From UBA7396 sp034675265 (lineage in GTDB: Bacteria; Patescibacteriota; Gracilibacteria; BD1-5; UBA6164), in the NCBI GenBank assembly GCA_034675265.1, contig JAUCDK010000042.1:1-6984 (forward strand): DNA of 6,984 bases, written 5' to 3'. A program made the position numbers and the translations under genes. The notes beneath the pieces are model-generated. The model was not told the origin of the DNA and searched no databases. It saw nothing but the letters and a program-made list of their open reading frames with translations. Of this stretch, positions 1 to 6,984 are shown one piece after another (position 1 is the first letter of the stretch; the number at the start of each line of letters is the position of its first letter).

Positions 1-578
1 CTTCATAATGCCAGTATACTAAGATATTTTTTTAGTCAACTGGGGAAGACCCTAATTTAATTGAAAATTATAAGGAAGAGTTTCACGATATTTTAAAGAA
101 AATTGAAAAATATTCTTGTTGATTAAAGAATTTGTATAAAGATATTTATTTAACAGAGAATGATTTTGAAAAAGAGATAAAACAAGAAGCTATAAAATCT
201 ATGGAAGATGAATTAGAGTTATTTAATAAAAGAAAAGTAGAGTTAAATGATTTTATTGTTAAATTAAAAAGAATTGATGAAAATAAAGAAAATCTTAATA
301 AAATAATAAAGGTATTTAAAAAGAATTTGAAAAGTATTACACAAGAAAATAAAATTGAGCTTATTAAAGAGTTTGTTGATAAAATAGTTTTATATGAATC
401 TTGAAAAACTATAGTATTTTTCAAATTTGCTAATAATTCTTGAGATGATTCTTGATGAAGTGATTTTTGAAATTTATGAGAAGATAATGAAAAAACTAGT
501 ATTGATAAGATAGTTTCAAGGAATGATTTAGAGGTAAATAGTTTTAACGGTATATTAGGCACTACCATTTCGTTTTAA
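1..578 (+). CDS. Large serine recombinase, C-terminal fragment (5' end outside window, probably frameshifted)
   Basis: What is seen: with TGA as Gly, the frame is open from base 36 to a TAA at 576-578 (180 codons). It encodes a Lys/Glu-rich, coiled-coil-like stretch, then LIKEFVDKIVLYESGKTIVFF, then a Gly/Asp/Ser-rich tail of about 45 residues. The FVDKI-x-gly-basic-aliphatic pattern after a long coiled coil is typical of the C-terminus of large serine recombinases (resolvase/invertase superfamily), which cut and rejoin DNA in transposons and phages. The catalytic resolvase domain is not in the window. Directly upstream this frame hits TAG (33-35), but frame 1 (bases 1-44) reads LHNASILRYFFSQLG. 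One extra base in the GGGG run at 42-45 would join the two, giving ...SQLGEDPNLIENYKEEF. So this is either a real inactivating frameshift or a sequence error. Seven in-frame TGA codons are used. The family call rests on C-terminal pattern only; function is uncertain. Confidence 0.6.
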
Positions 579-622
579 ATAAACGAAAAACATACTATAA
601 AAATTACATATTTTTACATATT

Positions 623-658
623 AGGTTATACAGACTGCAGTCTCTATAACCTTTTTTT
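623..658 (+). terminator. Rho-independent terminator after the recombinase fragment
   Basis: An 8-bp outer stem AGGTTATA/TATAACCT (623-630 and 645-652) flanks the perfect palindrome AGACTGCAGTCT, separated only by one C-C mismatch, so nearly the whole 30-base block is self-complementary. A run of seven T (652-658) follows on the plus strand, with none on the opposite side, which gives the direction. It lies 45 bases after the recombinase TAA and is the only clear terminator for that gene. Confidence 0.85.
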
Positions 659-716
659 GTTGTTCTTGGCTTTAGATAAAAATGAAAAAATATTGATGCA
701 AAAGTTTTTGTATTAC
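659..716. other. Short intergenic stretch between two terminators, no recognised content
   Basis: This AT-rich stretch separates the plus-strand terminator from the hairpin that ends the minus-strand operon. I see no tRNA-like fold, no open frame of useful length and no repeat other than the flanking hairpins. It looks like the spacer between two convergent transcription units. Confidence 0.5.
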
Positions 717-760
717 AAACAAAATAAAAATCATTCTTACGAATGATTTTTATTTTGTTT
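717..760 (-). terminator. Perfect 20-bp hairpin ending the murL-PBP operon; probably bidirectional
   Basis: AAACAAAATAAAAATCATTC (717-736) is the exact reverse complement of 741-760, with TTAC as loop. In either orientation the 3' arm is T-rich (TTTTTATTTTGTTT), so it can act as a terminator on both strands. On the minus strand the PBP stop codon (750-752) lies within the 5' arm of the stem, so the gene's last four codons (Glu, Thr, Lys, stop) are part of the terminator. It would also stop read-through from the plus-strand gene. Confidence 0.8.
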
Positions 761-3050
761 CCTTTGGAGGAATAGCATAATAATTAAATAAATATTGAGA
801 AATTCTTGAAAATGTTCTTGCAACTGTTTCTCAACCATACAAACTTGTTCTTGGTCTTTCTAGTTTAATAATCATTACAAATTTTGGATCTTCAGCAGGT
901 GCATATCAAGCAAAAAATCATCTTGTTGAAGCTTGTCATGTTTCATATCATCATTTATATGCAATTTGAGCCGTTCAAGTTTTTCATGCTATAGAATATC
1001 ATTTTACTCCCCCATGTTTTGCCACTCAATGATTTACTGAATCTACTAATACTTCCGTCATAATTTTTGAAGTTTCCTCTTTTAAAACTCTATGAGTAGC
1101 TTCTGGTTTATTCACGATACTTCTTCCATCAGTAAAATCAATTGATTTTACAATTTGAGGTTTATAATAAATTCATCCATTTGCCAAAGCACTATATGCT
1201 GCTGCCATTTGAATCATAGTTGCATTGATTCAAAGTCAAAACGAAGTTGTAAAAAGTTGAGCTCTTGACCATCTTTCATATGGTTCTAATCTTCAAAACA
1301 CTTCTCCTTCAAGGGTAATTCATGTTTTCTTCCCAATACCAAAACTTTCAATATATTTGTAAAAAATAGACGCTCATATTTTTTGAGCAATTCTAATCAT
1401 TCATACGTTACATGAATAGTTCATTGCATTTTGAAATGTATTATATCATAAACATTGTGTTGCAACGTTACTAATTTTAAAATTATCAATTTTTACAAAT
1501 CATTCATCACGATACATATCATATCTTTTTATTTCTCAACTATCAATTCATGCTGCAAATACAATTGGTTTAAAAATACTTCAAACTTCATACAAATCTT
1601 GAATAATATCATTTTTATAAACTCATCCTCCTTGTCTATTTGCAAATACATATTTTTCTAATGTTGGATCTGTAAATTCATCTCTTGAAATTTCTCTTAA
1701 AAATAATTTTTTCCCATCATAAATATATTCATCTCCATTAATATTATCAACAGCTAACACTCTTGACCCCAAAAGATTTATAAGTGGATTTGGATATTTT
1801 TCCGGAGTTACTTTTATAAGCTCAAATGCTTCCCCTGGTGAATTTGGATTAAATCTTGGATGACTTGCCATAGCAATAACATTTCCAGTTTTTGGGTCCA
1901 TTATAACTACACTGATATTATTTGCTTGATAATCAAAAATATCTACATCGATAATATCTTCTACTGCTTTTTGTACATTTCTATCAATAGTAAGAGTAAT
2001 ATTTGCTCATGCAAGACCTGTTTGATCCTCTAAACTCAATGGTTCAATAAGTCTTCACATAATATCTTTTTTTGCATAACTTTGAGAAGTTTTTCATTTT
2101 AAAATATGATTATAATATCATTCAATACCATATCTTCATTCTCAAGAATTATCAACAAATCAAAGAATTGTTGAAGCCATATCATCTTCTGGATAATATC
2201 TATGTTGATTTGATGACATAATAATAAATTGTGACATCATATCTTCTCTTTTTAGAAATCCTCTTGCAAATGCTTGTCTTTCTTCTTCGAGTTTTGTTTT
2301 TACGTATTCAGAAGTTGAAATTGATAATTTTGTTTGAATGAGAAGATATCTCAGTGTTCTTTTTCTAATTAAATATTTTACTGTTGATTCCTCATCTGAA
2401 GTAATAAGAGAAATTCTATTTGCAACAAAATCCTGATCTACAACCTCCTCAGGATTTACAAATAAATTCGTTCCGTTTACATATAATCCAGAAATATTTA
2501 ATTTTTCCAATTCAAATGCTTGTTCTACGGTTAATCCTTCCTTTAAAAGCACACTGGTTACTTTTGTTCTGGAAATTCTTTCATTTACTCTTGCCAAAAT
2601 TTTCTCCTTTAAATAGACTTCATTCATTCTAAAATCAGGAGTTTCTAATACTCATAAAAATTTATTCAAAGCTTTTTTACAATCATTTGCAGATTTTAAA
2701 TAACATACTTCCGTATACACAACATCTGTTAAAAATGTTGCTAATTTTGCTTTATTTCATTCCAATGAAGGATCAATAGCAAGATCATTTAAATCAACTG
2801 ATGATGCGAGTACTTTTCATTTTTCATTATCAGAAAAAATACTTCCTCTTGAAACAGGAGTTTTAGTAGTAGAAGTTTGTTGTTTTATTGCTAAATCTTT
2901 ATAATATGCATGATTTATCACAGTAAATGAAAAAAGCTCGATAACAATCATGGTTGCAAATACTCAAAAAAATCCAAATACATAGTATTCTCTTGGATAT
3001 TTTTGAAATAAATGATTTATTTTTAATAACACGGCATTATATTTGTTCAT
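750..3050 (-). CDS. Class B penicillin-binding protein (peptidoglycan D,D-transpeptidase, FtsI/PBP2 type)
   Basis: The product has 766 residues when TGA is read as Gly. It cross-links peptidoglycan stem peptides on the outer face of the cytoplasmic membrane. Seen in order: a short basic cytoplasmic N-terminus; one membrane segment at about residues 22-45; the class B signature P-V-S-R-G-S-I-F at 65-72; a long dimerisation/pedestal domain to about 380; then the transpeptidase domain, starting around MDPKTGNVIAMAS (384 on). Its three active-site motifs are S491-I-F-K494, S546-C-N548 and K690-T-G692. There is no C-terminal PASTA domain and no N-terminal glycosyltransferase. About 34 codons are TGA, including G490 just before the nucleophile and G692 of KTG. 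The ATG at 3050 overlaps the 3' end of the upstream murL-like gene by 14 bases, which implies translational coupling; no clear Shine-Dalgarno is visible. Elongation (PBP2) versus division (FtsI) role cannot be decided from sequence alone. Confidence 0.93.
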
Positions 3051-4401
3051 ACTTTTTTAATTCTTTAATTAAATTTTCAGGGATAATTTGATTATCAAAA
3101 TCAGCTATAAGCACTTTTTTTCTAATATTTTCAAAATCTTCTAGCGACATTTTTGATTGTACTTCTTTTTGAAAAATTTCAAGAATAAATGGAAGTTTTT
3201 TAGGAAATTTTTCTAATGCTTTATTCATAGCGAAAACAACTTCCTCATTGGTACCAACACACTCAAAAGGTTTAATTCCTGATATTCCAGCTAATTCACG
3301 AAATAAAGTTTCGAGAGAGGTTTCTTCATATAATTCTTTTCAAAAAATACTTATTGTTTCTTCATGAGATAAAAATGGCCTAAGTATACTATAAACAAAA
3401 GCACATTTTGGACAAGAATTACACCAATATGTATTTTTTACATCTTTTTTAAATATTTTAAAATTTGTGTTACAACTTGAAAAATTCGTAAAATATTTTT
3501 TTCAAAATTTTGCAAAAAGTTCTGCAATTTTTAATTCATAATACGGTCTTAAAAGAGAAAAATATTGAGTATCTGATGAAATATATTCTCCTACATATTC
3601 TCAAAAATCTTTTTCAAATTCTAAACTTTTACTCCATTGATGATTTATTTCAAATCCATAATACATTGTATTTCAGAAATTAGCAGATTTTTCATTTGAA
3701 AGAACGATATATTTATAATCATATAAATAACTTGCAAGTTCCAATATAAATGCAATCATTCATGTTATAGGAACGTGTCAATTATATGCTCATAAAGTAT
3801 TTACTTCTGAAATATTTTTTGAGAGTTGTCTTTGTATAAAAAGTCTTTTCAAATTTGCATTTTGAGCTGTATTTTCATATAAAATATTATCATTTTGAGC
3901 AAAAGTAACTAAATCTATTGTTTGTCACATTTGTTTTAACAGCTCTATAGAAACAATAGAATCTTTTCATCCTCCAACTGGAACAAGATATTTTTCATTT
4001 ACTGTAAAATCTAATTTTTGGTATTGTTTTTCTGATATTGATGAAAAATTAAGTAATCCTTCTGGATTTATTTTATTTTTATAAAAAAATTCTCCAAGTC
4101 CGTGTAGATAAAATTTTTTCCAAAAATTAATTTGTGACTGATTTATTTTCCCAGTTTTTAGTACAAGATTTTTTGAAAGAAAGCTTTTATAATAGCTAAT
4201 TCATAACGCAATATGAATATGAAATAATATATTTTCAATAATTTGAATATCTAATTTTTCTCTCAGTGGAAAATGAGAATCAAAAAAATATATTTTCTCC
4301 TCAAAAAAAATATCTTCATCAAATGAATAAATAAATTTTGCTTCTCAAGTGTTGATATCAAAGCTAAAATTTTCAAAATAAAAATTTTGGTATTGTCTCA
4401 T
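3037..4401 (-). CDS. murL: MurL-like UDP-MurNAc-L-Ala-L-Glu epimerase
   Basis: This is a 454-residue cytoplasmic protein with 11 TGA-coded glycines. MurL, known from Xanthomonas, uses ATP to invert the terminal L-Glu of UDP-MurNAc-L-Ala-L-Glu to D-Glu, replacing the MurI plus MurD route. Visible signatures: a PP-loop-like nucleotide motif V-P-V-G143-G-G-K146-D-S148, whose third Gly is TGA; LSNEKSANFGN at 234-244; INHQWSKSLEFE from 252; a cysteine cluster C327-x2-C330-x2-C333 (WCNSCPKCAF) with another Cys at 310, probably binding a metal; and KPFECVGTNEE at 377-387. These blocks match what I recall of MurL, and the length fits. It is the first gene of a two-gene operon with the transpeptidase, overlapping it by 14 bases. 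The ATG at 4401 is the first start in the frame after the divergent intergenic region; the ribosome site is weak. Another PP-loop ATPase is the main alternative, but the peptidoglycan neighbour argues for MurL. Confidence 0.75.
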
Positions 4402-4422
4402 ATATTTAAAATTAATTTCTTT

Positions 4423-4453
4423 TCTATACTAAGCAAAAAGATAATTTTTTCAA
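4423..4453 (-). promoter_or_regulatory. Possible promoter of the murL-PBP operon
   Basis: On the minus strand, TTGAAA (plus 4448-4453) could be a -35 box. Two overlapping -10 candidates follow: TAGTAT (plus 4426-4431) at 16-bp spacing, and TATAGA (plus 4423-4428) at 19 bp. Each matches TATAAT at only four of six positions. In such AT-rich DNA these matches are weak, but position just upstream of the murL start is right. Confidence 0.3.
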
Positions 4454-4516
4454 TAAAAAAAATAATTTGAAAAAAAATCAATTTTTTATACAATACATAC
4501 AAATTCTTTTTAGATA

Positions 4517-4522
4517 TATAAT
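4517..4522 (+). promoter_or_regulatory. TATAAT -10 box before the pilin gene; possibly leaderless transcript
   Basis: A perfect TATAAT ends nine bases before the pilin ATG (4532), so transcription would begin at or within a few bases of the start codon. No Shine-Dalgarno sequence is seen, which fits leaderless translation. The -35 region (around 4494-4499, TACATA) is poor, and AT-rich DNA produces such boxes by chance. Confidence 0.35.
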
Positions 4523-4531
4523 TTTCATAAT

Positions 4532-5140
4532 ATGAAATTTTCTAGGTCAGGAACAACTATTATAGAATCAATTGTAGTGATGATGATAGTGGTTATATGA
4601 ATCATATGAATGTATAGTATTTTCATAAATTCTCAAAATGTTGCTACTAGTACATCAAATAGAGTTCAAGCAATTTCAATGGCAAGAGAATGAATAGAAG
4701 CGCTTATGAATATAAGAGATACAAATTGGCTTTTATTTGCTGCAAATACTGGAAATTGTTGGCATACTTTCAATTATGATTGAAATTGTATTTTAGCAGC
4801 AAGTTGAACTACAATGATTCAATCTTGAAGTTATATTGTGTATCAAAATGAATCAAATAATAGATGGTTTTTATCTGGAGCGACTTCTGGAAATTATTCT
4901 GATATCAATTATAGAAATCGTTTTAGAGTAAATATTTGAAGTGGTTGACTTTATACCCAATCATGATGAGAAAATTTTAATCCTCTTTTTACAAGAGAAA
5001 TTAAAATAAGCTATGTGGATAATCTCTCTCCTCCTCAAAAAATGAAAGTAGAAAGTATTGTAAGATGGACTGATAGTGCAAGAAATTCTTGAAATTATGA
5101 AATAGTTTTGGACACGATACTTACAAATTGGAAAAAATAA
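4532..5140 (+). CDS. Type IV pilin-like protein with class III leader (PilV-type minor pilin)
   Basis: This 202-residue protein is invisible under the standard code because 11 codons are TGA. It has a short basic leader MKFSRSG ending in G7, the expected prepilin peptidase (PilD) cut site. The mature end reads TTIIE, with Glu at +5 (E12), the hallmark of type IV pilins, followed by a hydrophobic helix to about residue 30 that anchors the subunit in the membrane and packs in the pilus core. Then comes AREGIEALMNIRDTNW (51-66), a stretch common in PilV/GspI-like minor pilins. The globular part has C76 and C86, which could form a small disulfide loop, and a beta-rich C-terminal region. Mature residue 1 is Thr rather than the usual Phe or Met. 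It stands alone on the plus strand, without pilus assembly genes nearby. Whether it is a minor pilin, a pseudopilin or an adhesin cannot be settled here. Confidence 0.85.
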
Positions 5141-5167
5141 AAAATTACACCTTAGGTGTAATTTTTT
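5139..5167. terminator. Bidirectional terminator between the pilin gene and the convergent minus-strand gene
   Basis: AAAAAATTACACC (5139-5151), a TTA loop, and GGTGTAATTTTTT (5155-5167) form a perfect 13-bp stem. It has an A-tract on one side and a T-tract on the other, so it can end transcription from both strands. It begins inside the pilin stop codon and lies only three bases from the TAA of the convergent gene. Confidence 0.85.
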
Positions 5168-5170
5168 ATT

Positions 5171-6984
5171 TTATGAATTATTAGAATTCAAAATTTGGTC
5201 AATTGATTTTTTTGTATCTCAAATATTTCAGTTTACATCATCATCTGATGCTGGAAATAATTCTCCATTTAAAAATTCGCTCCACTTTGCCTCTAATTTT
5301 TGGTCATATTCATCTTCTGAGAATTTTTCTTTTTCATCTGTAAATTTTTCTGGAAAAACCTCTATTCATCATTTTCTTGCATCGATCACACACGTATAAG
5401 ATTTATATCATTGTGGACCTCATCTACTGATAAATCAGCTAATTTCTGAAAAAATATGTCTTTCTATTTTTTTATAAAGTTGAAAAAATAATTCTTTTCT
5501 TTTTTCTATATCAATATTTGTATCTGAAATAACATTTTTAAAATAATCAAGATGCATTTTTAAATATTTATATGATACTTTAGAACCATATTTTCATCCA
5601 TCCACAAATCCTATTTTATCAAATCAAGCTCAAGTAGCAGCGATAGGATTATTATCAATATCAATAAATCATCCTTCAATATCATCTTTTTTAATTCCAT
5701 TTTTAAAATCATCTGTATCATGAACTCCTTCTTTAATAGCGATATAATACCATTTTAATATTTCATTTCCTTCCTTATCTTTTTCACTTATAACAAGGCC
5801 ATCATTCATATTAATTTTTGGATATAGTTCAGCTCAATATTTCATCCAAAATTTATAGGTTGCTGTTATTTTTGCGGATTGTGTCTTTTGAGAATCAATA
5901 GCTTTAAATTCACTGTACATTGGTCAATTTTTCATTAACTCAATTACTTTTAGAACGTATTTATTATATTTTTTTAACTTTTCCTCATTTGAAATAAGTG
6001 CTAATGAAGAAAAAGCTGTTGTATATCAATATCATTTTACCTTATTTACTAATGGTTGTGTAAAATCCATACTCATTCCTGATGCTAAAATAACAAATGG
6101 TAAAGTATTCATTAAAAATCATGGATCTGGTCATTTTGCCCAAACATTTTCCATTCATCAAATTCAGTTTGCATAAGTAAGGTTTTCAAATTCTCCAATA
6201 CAATATCACAATCTACCATCCAATGTAGCAAAATCACTTGTTTTATTACTCCCATCTTCTAATTCTTCTGATAATCATTGATTTCTATATTTTCCATAAT
6301 CTTTATCAAATTTATTTCTTCTTTTTTTCGCCCCTACTTGTTTTTTTAGTAATTCCTCTAAAAGAAACTCTTCTGTAAAAGGGATAGGATTTGAACCTGG
6401 AGCTTTTGAGTCAGCCTCACATTGTGCTTTATACTTCATATAAGTTTGATCTCAAATTTTTCCTCATAAAGCTTGATACCATAAAAATTGTCCTTTATAT
6501 TTCGCTAATCATTTTGGATATAAAAAATGAAATTTTGAAATCGTAGTCATTAAAGCTGCTTCCAGTTTTGGATCATATGGCTTTGAAGAAAATAATATTT
6601 TTTCAATCGCATCTATCATTTCTGATGTATTTTTTGATTTCAGTTTTGACATAGTGTCTTCCATGATTTTTTTCTCTTCTCCTTCTACCACATTTTCTAA
6701 TTCTGATTTTACTTCATCTGGTAAAAATTTTCACATTGCAAGGGCAAATTTAGCGGATTTCAATTTATTTCCAGTTTTGAGATATTCCTCAATAGCTGAA
6801 ATATACATTTTTCATCATGCCATAATTTCAGTTATACTTAAAAGTCACATCCATGAGCTTAAAAGTGATTTTTTAGATTTAAAATTATTTTTTGGTAATT
6901 TATCCTCAACCTCTAAATGCTTTGTATAAGGTTTTAAATTTTTTTCTGTTATATAAAGATAAAATTCATCATATGAAATCCCTT
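5171..6984 (-). CDS. Large hydrophilic protein of unknown function, C-terminal 603 residues (5' end outside window)
   Basis: The frame is open from the right edge to TAA at 5171-5173 when TGA is read as Gly, with about 29 in-frame TGA codons. I do not recognise the family. The visible part starts with mixed alpha-helical sequence, then a Lys/Glu-rich helical region (KSELENVVEGEEKKIMEDTM, about 6670-6725). A basic patch, LLKKQVGAKKRRNKFDKD, follows (about 6302-6361). The middle holds a short hydrophobic stretch, GFLMNTLPFVILASGMSM (about 6070-6122), too polar-flanked and short to call a membrane helix with confidence. The C-terminal third is Gly/Asp/Lys-rich with aromatic residues and ends in an acidic, Ser/Asn-rich tail. 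Only two cysteines fall in the middle region and one near the end, so no metal cluster is suggested. No catalytic motif, repeat unit or sorting signal is evident. Start, full length and operon context lie beyond the window. Confidence 0.85.

Larger units (their letters stand above)
4402..4531. other. Divergent intergenic region between murL and the pilin gene
   Basis: This 130-base, extremely AT-rich segment with A and T runs separates two genes transcribed away from each other, so promoters for both must lie here or the pilin gene is leaderless. I see no extended inverted repeat that would suggest a shared operator, and no open frame. Confidence 0.6.

Noticed and set aside
146..568. 140-codon open frame on the minus strand opposite the recombinase
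   Set aside because: It is the antisense of an AT-rich, Lys/Glu-rich coding frame and yields a low-complexity Ser/Leu/Phe protein; the plus-strand frame matches a known recombinase C-terminal pattern.
717..760. Hairpin as a small RNA gene or CRISPR repeat
   Set aside because: It is a single copy at a gene end with T-rich arms, which fits a terminator; there is no array and no second copy in the window.
1455..1661. Plus-strand open frame of 68 codons
   Set aside because: It lies wholly inside the transpeptidase gene in the opposite direction, over the region encoding the catalytic serine motif.
1623..2627. Minus-strand pieces starting at Met 1901 and Met 2627 as separate small genes
   Set aside because: They are fragments of the single transpeptidase frame, split only because TGA is treated as stop; reading TGA as Gly joins them with all motifs in order.
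2420..2632. Plus-strand open frame of 70 codons
   Set aside because: It is antisense to the transpeptidase dimerisation domain and has no recognisable content.
750..4401. TGA decoded as tryptophan (table 4)
   Set aside because: It would put Trp in KTG, in the residue before the catalytic Ser and in the GGGKDS loop, and TGG is already used for Trp.
6654..6929. Plus-strand open frame of 91 codons
   Set aside because: It is antisense to the long unknown minus-strand gene, which is continuously open over more than 1800 bases under table 25.
5171..6984. Membrane protein call for the unknown gene
   Set aside because: Only one short hydrophobic stretch is visible (about 6070-6122) in an otherwise charged, soluble-looking sequence.

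Overview
The window is visibly AT-rich and makes sense only if UGA is read as glycine (translation table 25). Under the standard code the reading frames fall into short pieces. When TGA is read as Gly, four long genes and one gene fragment open up, and all five end in TAA. I count about 90 in-frame TGA codons. Several sit where glycine is close to obligatory: the last residue of the penicillin-binding KTG motif, the residue before the catalytic serine, and the third glycine of a GGGKDS nucleotide-binding loop. This points to the candidate phyla radiation, specifically Candidatus Absconditabacteria (SR1) or Candidatus Gracilibacteria (BD1-5/GN02). I cannot tell which from this sequence alone.

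Layout: (1) 1-578, plus strand: C-terminal part of a large serine recombinase, cut by the window edge and probably frameshifted near base 42, followed by a strong plus-strand terminator (623-658). (2) 717-760: a perfect 20-bp-stem hairpin that ends the minus-strand operon and contains its last stop codon. (3) 750-4401, minus strand: a two-gene cell-wall operon. The promoter-proximal gene resembles MurL, the ATP-dependent epimerase that converts the terminal L-Glu of UDP-MurNAc-L-Ala-L-Glu to D-Glu. Its end overlaps the start of a class B penicillin-binding protein by 14 bases. (4) 4402-4531: divergent intergenic region with weak promoter-like boxes on both strands. (5) 4532-5140, plus strand: a single type IV pilin-like (PilV-type) protein with a class III leader. 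(6) 5139-5167: a hairpin between convergent genes. (7) 5171-6984, minus strand: the C-terminal 603 residues of a large hydrophilic protein I do not recognise, running off the right edge.

How the genes fit together: MurL supplies D-Glu inside the peptidoglycan precursor, and the transpeptidase cross-links the finished stem peptides, so the coupled pair is a coherent peptidoglycan unit. If MurL is correct, the genome should carry a MurD2-like ligase that adds L-Glu and may lack glutamate racemase (MurI). The pilin fits the type IV pili widely found in these small, presumably epibiotic bacteria. The recombinase remnant suggests a mobile-element boundary on the left. I found no tRNA, rRNA, CRISPR array or insertion sequence.
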